NCBI RefSeq assembly: GCF_030209575.1
Contig: NZ_JARVRS010000001.1
Span: forward strand, 744,001-808,000
Source of the DNA: Leifsonia sp. fls2-241-R2A-40a
GTDB taxonomy: Bacteria > Actinomycetota > Actinomycetes > Actinomycetales > Microbacteriaceae
DNA: 64,000 nucleotides
Direction: 5' to 3'
A program made the translations under genes and the position numbers. Under the pieces are notes generated by a model, which did no database searches, was not told where the DNA came from, and was given only the letters and a program-made list of their open reading frames with translations. Below are positions 35,662 to 44,303 of the stretch, one piece after another (positions within the stretch are counted from its first letter, which is position 1; every line of letters begins with the position of its first letter).

Positions 35662-35672
35662 GTCTCGCTGAG

Positions 35673-37457
35673 TCAGCTGTGGCGCGGCTTCCGCGCCGGG
35701 CGGTCGTCGCGGGACCAGTTCTCGCGGCGAGCGCCGGCCCCGCGGTCGGGGCGCAGCTCGATCAGCTTCCCGCTGATGCGGGTGCCCGAGAGCCGAGAGA
35801 GCGTGTCACCCGGCAGGTCAGCCGGAAGCTCGACGATCGAGAAGTCGGGCATGATACGGATGTGGCCGAAGTCTTCGCGGCTCAGGCCGCCCTCGTTGGC
35901 CAGCGCACCGACGATCTGGCGCGGCTCCACCTTCTGGCGCTTGCCCACCTCGATGCGGTACGCCGACATCGGCTTGTCGCTCCGCTCCCGCCGCCCTGCG
36001 CGGTCTCCGCGGCCGACGCGGTCGTCACGGCCTACGCGATCCGAACGGCTGGAGCGGTCGTCGCGGGAGTCGCGCTCGACCCGCTGGGAGAGCGCGTCGT
36101 CGGCGCTCAGGAGCAGCGGCTCCTCGCCCTGGGCCACGACGGCGAGCGCAGCGGCCACATCCGCCTCCGGCACATCGTGGTGCTCCACGTAGTGGCCGAT
36201 GATGTCGCGGAAGCGCGAGATGCGGTCCTCCTGGCCGAGCGCTTCGGTGATCGCGTCGTCGAAGCGGGCGAGCCGCGTGACGTTGACGTCGTCGATGCTC
36301 GGCAGCTGCATCTGGGTGAGCGGCTGCCGCGTGGCCTTCTCGATCGCGGTGAGCAGGCGGCGTTCGCGCGGAGTGACGAAGCTGATGGCGGCGCCGCTGC
36401 GTCCGGCACGTCCGGTGCGGCCGATGCGGTGGACGTACGACTCCGTGTCGACCGGGATGTCGAAGTTCACGACGTGGCTGATGCGCTCGACATCGAGTCC
36501 GCGCGCCGCGACATCGGTGGCGACCAGGATGTCGAGCTTGCCCGATTTGAGCTGGTCGACCGTGCGCTCGCGCTGGGCCTGGGCGACGTCGCCGTTGATG
36601 GCGGCCGCGGAGTAGCCACGGGCGCGGAGCCGCTCGGCCAGCGTCTCCGTCTCGTTCTTGGTCCGGACGAAGATGATCATGCCCTCGAAGTTCTCCACCT
36701 CGAGGATGCGCGTGAGCGCATCGACCTTCTGCGGGTACGACACCACGAGGTAGCGCTGGGTGGTGTTGGCCGAGGTCGTCGTCTTGGTCTTGACGGTGAT
36801 CTCTTCGGGATCCTTGAGGTACTTCTTCGAGATCCGGCGGATCTGCGCGGGCATCGTCGCCGAGAACAGGGCGACCTGCTTGTCGTCGGGGGTGTCGGCG
36901 AGGATCGTCTCCACATCCTCCGCGAACCCCATCTTGAGCATCTCGTCGGCCTCGTCGAGGACGAGGTACTTGAGCTCGGAGAGGTCGAGCGTCCCCTTGT
37001 CGAGGTGGTCCATGATCCGGCCCGGCGTTCCGACCACGATGTGGACGCCGCGACGGAGCGCCGACAGCTGCACGCCGTACCCCTGGCCGCCGTAGACCGG
37101 CAGGAGGTGCACACCCTTCAGGTGCGCGGCGTAGCTCTCGAAGGCCTCCGCCACCTGCAGGGCCAGCTCACGCGTCGGCGCGAGCACGAGGGCCTGCGGG
37201 CTCTTCTGGGACAGGTCGAGGCGGGACAGGATGGGCAGGGCGAACGCTGCCGTCTTGCCGGTTCCGGTCTGGGCCAGGCCGACGACGTCGCGGCCGCCCA
37301 GCAGCAGCGGGATGGTCGCCGCCTGGATGGCGGACGGCGTCTCGTAGCCGACGTCCTTCAGAGCCTTCAGGACGGCGGCGTCCAGCCCCAGGTCGGAGAA
37401 GGTGGTCGCGTTCTCGGCGGTGTCGGTCTCGCTGTCCACGGAATCAGGCGGGGTCAT
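35673..37457 (-). CDS. DEAD/DEAH box RNA helicase
   Basis: The 594-residue ATP-dependent RNA helicase shows all core motifs: Q motif FSDLGLDAAVLKALKDVGYETPSAIQ, motif I AQTGTGKT (62-69), PTRELALQ, DEAD, SAT and HRIGRTGR. A basic, RD/RG-rich stretch follows (SRDDRSSRSDRVGRDDRVGRGDRAGRR), and a C-terminal DbpA-like RNA-binding domain lies at about 500-575. This is the CsdA/DeaD layout, used in ribosome assembly and cold adaptation. Its ATG overlaps the stop of the RidA gene by ATGA, so the two are translated together. Confidence 0.95.
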   Translation of the reverse strand: MTPPDSVDSETDTAENATTFSDLGLDAAVLKALKDVGYETPSAIQAATIPLLLGGRDVVGLAQTGTGKTAAFALPILSRLDLSQKSPQALVLAPTRELALQVAEAFESYAAHLKGVHLLPVYGGQGYGVQLSALRRGVHIVVGTPGRIMDHLDKGTLDLSELKYLVLDEADEMLKMGFAEDVETILADTPDDKQVALFSATMPAQIRRISKKYLKDPEEITVKTKTTTSANTTQRYLVVSYPQKVDALTRILEVENFEGMIIFVRTKNETETLAERLRARGYSAAAINGDVAQAQRERTVDQLKSGKLDILVATDVAARGLDVERISHVVNFDIPVDTESYVHRIGRTGRAGRSGAAISFVTPRERRLLTAIEKATRQPLTQMQLPSIDDVNVTRLARFDDAITEALGQEDRISRFRDIIGHYVEHHDVPEADVAAALAVVAQGEEPLLLSADDALSQRVERDSRDDRSSRSDRVGRDDRVGRGDRAGRRERSDKPMSAYRIEVGKRQKVEPRQIVGALANEGGLSREDFGHIRIMPDFSIVELPADLPGDTLSRLSGTRISGKLIELRPDRGAGARRENWSRDDRPARKPRHS

Positions 37458-37876
37458 TCCTCAACGGTAGCCCCTGCGGCCTGCGGGCGTGAGCCGGAGG
37501 AGGAACGCACGGCGGTCATCCGGATCGAGATGAGCACGCCGGGGAGCACGGGGCCGAGCCGCGCCGCGTAGCGGGCGGGAGGGTCGGTGGGGAACCAACG
37601 GACCCACTCCTCGTTCATGCCGGCGAAGTCGTCCGGGTCGGCCAGCAGGATTCCCACCTCGACCACATCGTCGAGCCCGGCACCGGCCGCCTCGAGAACG
37701 GCCCGGCAGTTCGCGAGCGACTGACGTGTCTGCTCCTGGATGGTCGGCCCGGGCGGGCGGCCCGTGCCCACGTCGATCCCGGCCATGCCGGAGACGAAGA
37801 TCTGATCGCCGACCCGGACCGCCTGGCTGAACAGCGGCGAGCCCGGGGCGTCGCCGGTGGAGATGACTTCACGCAT
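37454..37876 (-). CDS. ridA: RidA family protein (2-iminoacid deaminase-like)
   Basis: The 140-residue protein is of the RidA/YjgF family. It begins MREVISTGDAPGSPLFSQAVRVGDQIFVSGMAGID and contains QTRQSLANCRAVLEAAGAGLDDVVEVGILLADP, both diagnostic. RidA proteins hydrolyse reactive enamine and imine intermediates of PLP enzymes. The substrate-binding arginine is in the stretch PPARYAARLGPVLPGVLISIRM, where classical RidA reads R near PARxxV. The ATG at 37876 is chosen by homology. It overlaps the helicase start in an ATGA. Confidence 0.88.
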   Translation of the reverse strand: MREVISTGDAPGSPLFSQAVRVGDQIFVSGMAGIDVGTGRPPGPTIQEQTRQSLANCRAVLEAAGAGLDDVVEVGILLADPDDFAGMNEEWVRWFPTDPPARYAARLGPVLPGVLISIRMTAVRSSSGSRPQAAGATVEE

Positions 37877-37943
37877 GCACGCATCCTGACTCCGGAGACA
37901 CTGTCGCGTCCAGCGTGAGGATGCCGCCCCGGCGACGCAGCGG

Positions 37944-38795
37944 TCACTCGCTCGGCGTCGCGACCCATCCGGAGGTGAGGTTCTGCACCGCGCTGCCGTC
38001 CAGGTCGGCGAGCTTGACACCTGTGAACCGGCGGGCGGCCTCCGAGGTCTGGATGCGCGCCGCCGGCTCGTCGTCGGTCAGCGCCGCGACGATGACCTCG
38101 GCCACCTGCTCCGGCCGCTGGGCGTTCGCGGGGTCGAAGGCCGCGGCGGTGCGGCGCAGGTAGGCCGCGAACGCCGGGGCGTAGGGCGTCTGCTCGATCG
38201 GCTGCGGCCCGTCCAGTCCGACGTTGGCGACGAACTCGGTCGAGACCGCGCCCGGCTCGATCACGGTGACACCCACCCCGACGGTCCCGGCGACCGGGGT
38301 GAGGGACTCCATGAACCCTTCGACGGCGAACTTCGCCGCGCAGTACGCCTCATTGAACGGCTGCCCCACGACGCCGCCGACGCTGGAGACCGTCACCAGT
38401 CGGCCGCCGCTCTCCCGGAGCAGGGGCATCGCCGCTTCGGTCAGCGCGACGACCCCGAAGAAGTTGACCTCCATCACGGCCCGGACGGCATCCACGCCCT
38501 CGACTTCGATCGTGCCGACGTGTCCTGCTCCTGCGTTGTTGAGCAGCGCATCCAGCCGGCCGTACTGAGAGACCACATGCGCCAGACCGGCCTCGATGGA
38601 GGCGGGGACCGTCACGTCGAGGGCCTGGATGTCGAGCTCGACCCCCGCGGCGGCCGCCGCCTCGCGGAGCGGGCCCGCCTTCGCGGTGTCCCGCATGGTC
38701 GCGACGACGGAGAAGCCGGCCCGCGCGGCAGCGATGGCACTGGCGAGGCCGATGCCCGACGAGGTTCCGGTGATGAGGAGGACAGGTGTGGTCAT
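37944..38795 (-). CDS. SDR family oxidoreductase
   Basis: This 283-residue classical SDR has TGTSSGIG at about 9-16, NNAGAG, VSSVGGVVGQPFNEAYCAAKFAVEGFMESL with the catalytic tyrosine and lysine, and EPGAVSTEF. It resembles the group of NAD(P)-binding oxidoreductases acting on retinol- or steroid-like substrates, but that is only a family trait. The ATG at 38795 fits the start of homology. It is upstream of the RidA gene on the same strand, 67 bp apart. Confidence 0.9.
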   Translation of the reverse strand: MTTPVLLITGTSSGIGLASAIAAARAGFSVVATMRDTAKAGPLREAAAAAGVELDIQALDVTVPASIEAGLAHVVSQYGRLDALLNNAGAGHVGTIEVEGVDAVRAVMEVNFFGVVALTEAAMPLLRESGGRLVTVSSVGGVVGQPFNEAYCAAKFAVEGFMESLTPVAGTVGVGVTVIEPGAVSTEFVANVGLDGPQPIEQTPYAPAFAAYLRRTAAAFDPANAQRPEQVAEVIVAALTDDEPAARIQTSEAARRFTGVKLADLDGSAVQNLTSGWVATPSE

Positions 38796-38905
38796 GGCGC
38801 CATTGTGGCACCGCGTTCGCGCCGCCATGCCCTCGGCTTTTCCCTCTTCTCCCAGCGGGGAGCGGAGGGTTAGGGTGGCCGGGTCAGCCCGGGAGGAGGC
38901 GGGAG

Positions 38906-41638
38906 ATGAACGGCACGAGGACGGCTGGCCCGGCTCGGGCGCGCTGGGCCGCGGGCGCCGTCGCCATCCTGGTCGGTGCCGCGGCGCTGACCCTCGCCGA
39001 ACCCGTCCCTGCGCCCGCCCACGCGGACTTCGCGTCGCAGTGCTCCACACCCACCCGCACGGTGAACACCGGCGACCCCGCCATCCGGGTGACGGCGGGC
39101 GAGACCGTACTCGTCGCCTCCGACTACACGGGCGGGGTCGATGCGCTGCCCGCCGGAGGCACTCTCTGCGTCGCATCCGGTGCCACGCTCAGCGTCAGCT
39201 ACCTCAATAATGCGGCAGGTGCGCTGCTCGTCGCCGCAGGCGCAACCCTCGCTCTCCCGTCCGTCACCGTCAACACGGGCTTCTCGCTTCAGGCCGAGGG
39301 CACGGTCACGGCCGCCGGGTTCGGGATGAACGGCAATGGCAGCGTGCACATCGCCCCCAGCGGCGTCTTCACCGTGAGCGGCTCGCTGTCTTCGGCGGCG
39401 GGCGTCTTCGTGAACGAGGGGACGTTCCGGGTGAACGGCGTCCTCAACGAGAACAGCGACGTCTCGTTCACCAATTCGGGCACACTGGATGTTCTCGGCA
39501 GCGCCACCGTCAACGGGTTCTTCAGTAATACGGGGACGGCGAACTTCTCTGCCGGGGCCACTGTCAACGGCTCAGGCGTGGTGGAGAACGAATGCATCAT
39601 CAACACCACCGGCGACATCACCAACACCGGTTCGGCCTCGAGCAACAGCGGAGTGGTCATCGCGACCGGGACGCTCATCAACAATGGCGCGTGGATGCAG
39701 TCCTCCTCGGGCGTCGTCGGTGCCGCCGGTTTCCGCGACGATGGCATCGTGACCGGGCTGGGGCGCTACCGGTTCACCGGCCCGACGAGCGTGCAAGGGT
39801 CGTTCATCGGCGACTCCGCCGACGATCCGATCGTCGTCCAGTCCACGGCGCCTGCCGGACAGATCTTCGACGTTCAGACGGGAACGGTGCAGAACACCGT
39901 CCGCGGTACCGTCACCCTCCCCGACTCCTCTCCTGGATGCGTGCCCGACCCGAACCCCGGCGACGCCGCCGACATCGAGGTGAGCAAGGCCGGCCCCGCC
40001 GCGGTCGCCGCCGGCGGCACCGTCACGTACACGGTGACCGCGACGAACCACGGACCGTCCGCCGCCGAGGACGTGGTGATCGCCGACACCCTCCCCGCCG
40101 GCTTCACCCTCGACCCCGCATCCACCACCGCCACCGTCGCCGGCGGAGTACTGACCTGGCAGCTGGGCACTATGGCGCCGGACGCTTCGGTCGACCTCAC
40201 ATTCTCGGGAACGGCGACCGCTCCCGTCGGCAGCGTCCTGCACAACGTCGTCAGGGGGACGACCTCGACGCCCGACCCGGACCCGTCGAACAACGACGGC
40301 TCCTCGGGCGAGAGCACCGTCGACACGCAGGTCGTGCCGGCGCCCGTCCCGATCAACCGGCCGCCCGTCGCCGCGGACCTCGTCAAAGACACCACCACCG
40401 GCGGTCTCGCCGTGGGCCGGGTGCAGGCGACCGACCCGGACGCGGGACAGGAGCTGACCTACCGCGCGCTCACTCGTCCCGCCCACGGGACTCTGTACTT
40501 CAGTGCAGGCGGTGTCTTCGTCTACCGCGCCGACGACGACTTCAGCGGCGTGGACACGTTCTCGTACCGAGCCTGCGACAACGGGTCGCCCGTGCTCTGC
40601 GACACGGCCGACGTGATCATCAACGTCCGTCCCCGTGCGGTCGACGACTCCGCGGAGACTCGTGCCGGGCAGGCCGTCGCCATCCCCCTGCTCGACAACG
40701 ACACAGCAGGGGCAACGCTCGACGCGGCCGTCGTCAGCCCCCCGGCGAACGGGAACGTGACGCTCGACCCCGCGACCGGTACAGCGGTGTACACGCCGGC
40801 TCCGGGCTTCACCGGGACGGACACCTTCCAATACCGGATCTGCTCGCCCACCGCGCCCTCCCTGTGCGACTCGGCTCTGGTCACCGTCACGGTGCTGCCC
40901 GGAAACGACCCGCCGGTCGTCGAACCGCTCACGCAGACGACCACCGTCGGGCAGCCGGCCACCGACGTCCTCCAGACGAGCGACCCGAACGCCGGTGATA
41001 CTCTCCGGCACTTCGCCGGCATCCCCCCGCGTTCCGGGACCGTGCGGGTCGACCAGGACGGGACCGTCGTCTACCTTCCGCGGCCGGGCTTCGCCGGACG
41101 GGATCAGTACACGGTGATCGTCTGCGACGACGGGGACCCGATGCTCTGCACCACCGGTGTCGTGCAGGTGGAGGTCCTCCCGATCGCCCGGCCCGACGCG
41201 GCCACCACGACCGAGGGCACCCCGGTCGCGATCGAGGTCACCGGGAACGACGCGGGCAGCGTCGACCCGCCGGTAGTGACCTCGGCGCCCGCGCACGGGA
41301 CGGTGTCGTTCACGGGCGGTGTCGCCACGTACGTCCCCGACGCCGGCTTCACCGGCGACGACGTCTTCGAGTACACGATCTGCGCCGTCGGCGAGCCGGA
41401 CCTGTGCGCGACGACGACGGTCACCGTCACGGTCGAGGCCGGCGGCTCGGTGGTTCCGACGCCGACACCGACACCGCCGCCTGCTGACGGCGGCGGGACG
41501 GACAGCGGAGGATCGGACACCGGCCTCGCGGGGACGGGGTCCGACGTGCTGCCTGCCCTCGTACTGGCCCTTCTCGCCGTTCTCACCGGCGTCGCCGCCA
41601 CCCTGGTCGGTCGCCGCCGGCCGCGCGGCACGCGCTGA
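38906..41638 (+). CDS. LAxTG-anchored surface protein with DUF11 and Ig-like repeats
   Basis: The 910-residue secreted protein has a signal peptide (hydrophobic core AVAILVGAAALTLA, likely cleaved after ADA-type AHADF). A ~320-residue repetitive, Asn/Thr/Gly-rich region of beta-solenoid type follows. Then come a DUF11 domain (ADIEVSKAGPAAVAAGGTVTYTVTATNHGPSAAEDVVIAD) and four Ig/cadherin-like repeats of about 85-95 residues, each with a NDxPxxG...GTDTFxYxxC-like core. A proline/threonine linker leads to the end. The C-terminus holds LAGTG, a hydrophobic helix and RRRPRG, a sorting signal of the LAxTG kind used by class E sortases. It probably acts in adhesion. The start at 38906 has GGGAG upstream. 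Confidence 0.85.
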   Translation: MNGTRTAGPARARWAAGAVAILVGAAALTLAEPVPAPAHADFASQCSTPTRTVNTGDPAIRVTAGETVLVASDYTGGVDALPAGGTLCVASGATLSVSYLNNAAGALLVAAGATLALPSVTVNTGFSLQAEGTVTAAGFGMNGNGSVHIAPSGVFTVSGSLSSAAGVFVNEGTFRVNGVLNENSDVSFTNSGTLDVLGSATVNGFFSNTGTANFSAGATVNGSGVVENECIINTTGDITNTGSASSNSGVVIATGTLINNGAWMQSSSGVVGAAGFRDDGIVTGLGRYRFTGPTSVQGSFIGDSADDPIVVQSTAPAGQIFDVQTGTVQNTVRGTVTLPDSSPGCVPDPNPGDAADIEVSKAGPAAVAAGGTVTYTVTATNHGPSAAEDVVIADTLPAGFTLDPASTTATVAGGVLTWQLGTMAPDASVDLTFSGTATAPVGSVLHNVVRGTTSTPDPDPSNNDGSSGESTVDTQVVPAPVPINRPPVAADLVKDTTTGGLAVGRVQATDPDAGQELTYRALTRPAHGTLYFSAGGVFVYRADDDFSGVDTFSYRACDNGSPVLCDTADVIINVRPRAVDDSAETRAGQAVAIPLLDNDTAGATLDAAVVSPPANGNVTLDPATGTAVYTPAPGFTGTDTFQYRICSPTAPSLCDSALVTVTVLPGNDPPVVEPLTQTTTVGQPATDVLQTSDPNAGDTLRHFAGIPPRSGTVRVDQDGTVVYLPRPGFAGRDQYTVIVCDDGDPMLCTTGVVQVEVLPIARPDAATTTEGTPVAIEVTGNDAGSVDPPVVTSAPAHGTVSFTGGVATYVPDAGFTGDDVFEYTICAVGEPDLCATTTVTVTVEAGGSVVPTPTPTPPPADGGGTDSGGSDTGLAGTGSDVLPALVLALLAVLTGVAATLVGRRRPRGTR

Positions 41639-41662
41639 GTCAGGCCCCGGGTCGGCCCGGAG

Positions 41663-42238
41663 TCACGCATCCACCGGCGCGCGCAGCCCGGCGAGCAGCA
41701 GGCGCACCATCCGCTCGGCACGGGGAGGGATCGCGTCGGCGCCGGCGTCGCCATGGCACAGCGTCGCGACCGCGCCGAGAAGCTCGGTCGGATCCACATC
41801 CTGCTCGATGTCGCCGGACACCTTCGCCGCGGCGAGAAGCCGCTCGAGCGTCGGAGCGAGGTGGGTGGAGAAGTACTCCGCGAGCGGCTCGTAGGCGGGG
41901 TCGCCCGAGTGCAGCGCGCCGGCCAGTCCGCGCTTGGTCGCCACGAACTCGGTGAACCGCATGATCCAGCGGTCGAGAGCCTCACCCGGGGGCAAGTTCG
42001 CCTCGATCTCCGCGGCGGCGTCGACGCACGCGTCGATCTCGTGGGTGAACACGGCCGAGATCAGGTCCGACCGCAGCGGGAAGTGCCGGTACACGGTCCC
42101 GACGCCGACGCCCGCGCGGGACGCGATCGCGCGGACCGGCGCATCCACGCCCGATTCCGCGAACACCGCCTTCGCGGCCTCGAGCAGCGTGACGACGTTC
42201 TTGCGGGCGTCAGCCCTCTGGCGAGGGGCGGCGGCCAT
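41663..42238 (-). CDS. TetR family regulator of the aldo/keto reductase gene
   Basis: The 191-residue protein has the TetR DNA-binding domain (RKNVVTLLEAAKAVFAESGVDAPVRAIASRAGVGVGTVYRHFPLRSDLISAVF, about residues 12-62) and a C-terminal helical domain. It is divergent from the aldo/keto reductase gene, with two paired palindromes in the gap, so it probably represses both. The start MAAAPRQRADARKN is the ATG at 42238. Confidence 0.92.
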   Translation of the reverse strand: MAAAPRQRADARKNVVTLLEAAKAVFAESGVDAPVRAIASRAGVGVGTVYRHFPLRSDLISAVFTHEIDACVDAAAEIEANLPPGEALDRWIMRFTEFVATKRGLAGALHSGDPAYEPLAEYFSTHLAPTLERLLAAAKVSGDIEQDVDPTELLGAVATLCHGDAGADAIPPRAERMVRLLLAGLRAPVDA

Positions 42239-42285
42239 GGCGGTCTCCTCTGGCGATCGGGGCGTCGTGCGTGTAACGTCGTAAG

Positions 42286-42325
42286 CGGAACGCTGTTCCG
42301 TTTACACAAACGGAATTCTGTTCCG
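42286..42325. promoter_or_regulatory. Twin TetR operators upstream of the aldo/keto reductase
   Basis: CGGAACGCTGTTCCG (42286-42300) and CGGAATTCTGTTCCG (42311-42325) are two near-identical palindromes 25 bp apart centre to centre, inside a longer AAGCGGAAC...GTTCCGCTT symmetry. They lie in the divergent gap between a TetR gene and an aldo/keto reductase gene, as expected for TetR operators. Confidence 0.8.
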
Positions 42326-42354
42326 CTTCCCTCATCCTACGACAGGAGCCCCTC

Positions 42355-43380
42355 ATGCAGTACCGCACTCTCGGCCGTACCGGCATCAAAGTCACCCCCT
42401 ATGCGCTCGGCGCGATGATGCTCGGCTCGCTGGGCAACCCCGACCGCGCGGAGGGCATCCGCATCATCCACCGGACCCTCGACGGCGGAATCAATTTCAT
42501 CGACACCGCCGACCGGTACGGCGACTCGGAGGAGGTGGTCGGTGAGGCACTGAAAGGCCGACGCGACGACGTCGTGCTCGCCACGAAGTTCTGGGGCCCG
42601 GTCGACGACGACATCAACCATCGCGGCGCCTCCCGCCGCTGGATCATGCAGGCCGTGGAGCGATCGTTGCGGAACCTGCAGACCGACCACATCGACCTCT
42701 ACCAACTGCACCGGCCGGACCCCGACACCGACATCGACGAGACCCTCTCGGCGCTGACCGACCTGGTCCGTCAGGGCAAGGTCCGGGCGATCGGTACCTC
42801 CTCCATGCGCGGCTCAGAGATCGTCGAGGCGCAGTGGATGTCGGTACGCCGGGGATACGAGAGGTTCCGCACCGAGCAGCCCAACTACTCCATCCTCGAT
42901 CGGGAGATCGAGCGCGAGATCCTTCCGGTGGCACAGCGCTACGGCATGGGGACGCTGGTCTACAGCCCGCTCGCCGGTGGCACCCTGACCGGCCGCTACC
43001 GCGCAGGGCAGGAGAACGACAACTTCCGTTCATCCCGGACCGGGATGCGCCACTTCCGCGACGAGCGCCGGCTGTCGGCTGTCGAGGAACTGATCGCCCT
43101 GTCCGACGAGGTGGGCGTGAAGTTGACCCACCTGGCGATGGCCTTTGTGATCGCGCATCCCGGCGTCACTTCGGCGATCGCGGGACCGCGGACGATGGAG
43201 CAGCTGGAGGACACCCTGGCCGGAGGAGAGGTCTCGCTGTCGGATGACGTCCTCGACCGCATCGACGCCATCGTGCCGCCCGGCGAGAGCATCGGGGCGA
43301 TGGACATGGTGTACCGCGGACCGGAGGTCGCCGACGCGACCCTGCGGCGGCGTCCGTCCGCCGAGCGATCGGCGGAGTGA
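42355..43380 (+). CDS. Aldo/keto reductase
   Basis: The 341-residue NAD(P)H-dependent reductase has the catalytic aspartate and tyrosine in NFIDTADRYGDSEEVV, the lysine in VLATKFWG, the histidine in DLYQLHRPD, and the cofactor-binding SAIAGPRTMEQLEDTLAGGE. It starts MQYRTLGRTGIKVTPYALGAMMLG, the usual family start. Under TetR control through the twin palindromes, it is likely induced by an aldehyde or other carbonyl compound. The length is normal. Confidence 0.93.
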   Translation: MQYRTLGRTGIKVTPYALGAMMLGSLGNPDRAEGIRIIHRTLDGGINFIDTADRYGDSEEVVGEALKGRRDDVVLATKFWGPVDDDINHRGASRRWIMQAVERSLRNLQTDHIDLYQLHRPDPDTDIDETLSALTDLVRQGKVRAIGTSSMRGSEIVEAQWMSVRRGYERFRTEQPNYSILDREIEREILPVAQRYGMGTLVYSPLAGGTLTGRYRAGQENDNFRSSRTGMRHFRDERRLSAVEELIALSDEVGVKLTHLAMAFVIAHPGVTSAIAGPRTMEQLEDTLAGGEVSLSDDVLDRIDAIVPPGESIGAMDMVYRGPEVADATLRRRPSAERSAE

Positions 43381-43383
43381 CGC

Positions 43384-43635
43384 TCAGCGCCGCCCGGCGC
43401 TCCAGGTCAGCGAGTGCTGGGCCTGCTCGGCGGTCAGCGCCGTCTCTGCACCGCAGTTGGTGCACTGGTTCACGTAGCGGGTGGAGAAGGTGAACAGCGG
43501 GAGGAAGAACAGCGTGAACCGGTGGGAGCGTTTGATGACGTTCTGCGGCGCCTGCACCTGGCAGTAGCCGCAGACGAAGTAGACGACGTTGAGGAGCGAT
43601 TCACGGATCCCCGACCCGAAGATGAGAAGTATCAG
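43384..43635 (-). CDS. Zinc-ribbon small membrane-associated protein (no standard start codon)
   Basis: The frame encodes about 84 residues. It shows FVCGYCQVQAP and VNQCTNCGAETALTAEQAQHSL, two CxxC pairs of a zinc ribbon, with a hydrophobic stretch SHRFTLFFLPLFTFS between them. Related actinobacterial proteins begin MF(L)IFG, which aligns with the LILLIFG segment here. No ATG, GTG or TTG stands in frame before it. The nearest candidate is a CTG at 43635 that overlaps the upstream stop. It is downstream of the 182-residue membrane protein gene and overlaps its stop. Confidence 0.65.
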   Translation of the reverse strand: MILLIFGSGIRESLLNVVYFVCGYCQVQAPQNVIKRSHRFTLFFLPLFTFSTRYVNQCTNCGAETALTAEQAQHSLTWSAGRR

Positions 43636-44180
43636 GAGCGGCGGGTCAGCTTCTGCAGGAAACCGGCCACGGGGCGCTGCTGCTCCCCCTGCTGAGCGCC
43701 CATGACGATGAGCACAGCGGTCAGAGCGGGCAGCACCCACTGCAGGATGCGCTGCTGCTTCTGGGCGGAGGCCAGCTTCTGCGATGCAGTGGCGTCCGGC
43801 TCTGTCACGCCGTCGGCACCCTGCTGCGCGTTCTCACCGATGGTCTTGCCGAGCATCGCCGAGTAGAGGCTCGCCGCGCCGGCGACACCGGTGACGGCGA
43901 GCTTCACGATGGTGTTGCCGCGTGCCTCCGGCTGCGCCGCAAGCCGGCCCTTGTTGCCGACGATCAGGCCGACACCGCCGACGCCGTGCACGATGATCGC
44001 CGCGAGCTGGACCGGTGCCCACTTCGCCCATCCAGCGGACGACAGCCGCAGGCGCTCCGTGGGATCCTTGGCCTCGGCGGCGCCGCCGTTGAGGCCCACC
44101 GCTCCCATCAGGGTGCCGCCGAACCAGGCGGCAAGGCCGAGATCGTGCAGTGAGCGAACTACCGTGTTACGTGCCGACAT
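43632..44180 (-). CDS. Hypothetical membrane protein
   Basis: The 182-residue protein has about four hydrophobic segments: DLGLAAWFGGTLMGAVGLNGG, VQLAAIIVHGVGGVGLIVG, TIVKLAVTGVAGAASLYSAML and WVLPALTAVLIVMGAQQG. A polar loop separates the last two. No named family is certain, although similar proteins are found in actinobacteria. The ATG at 44180 (MSARNTVVR) is the start. It overlaps the small zinc-ribbon gene in a TGA/CTG junction. Confidence 0.75.
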   Translation of the reverse strand: MSARNTVVRSLHDLGLAAWFGGTLMGAVGLNGGAAEAKDPTERLRLSSAGWAKWAPVQLAAIIVHGVGGVGLIVGNKGRLAAQPEARGNTIVKLAVTGVAGAASLYSAMLGKTIGENAQQGADGVTEPDATASQKLASAQKQQRILQWVLPALTAVLIVMGAQQGEQQRPVAGFLQKLTRRS

Positions 44181-44303
44181 GATGCGTCCGTTTCTCGTCG
44201 AGCAGGACCCGATGATCGGTCCTGCGAAGCGTGAGCCCTACGCAATCACCCGCCTCGTGCGGGCGGCACCGATTGACTTCGCCGGAATCCGTGGGATGCG
44301 ACG

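Noticed and set aside
41647-41660. CCGGG/CCCGG hairpin between the surface protein and TetR genes as a terminator
   Set aside because: The stem is only 5 bp in a GC-rich background, too weak to call with confidence.
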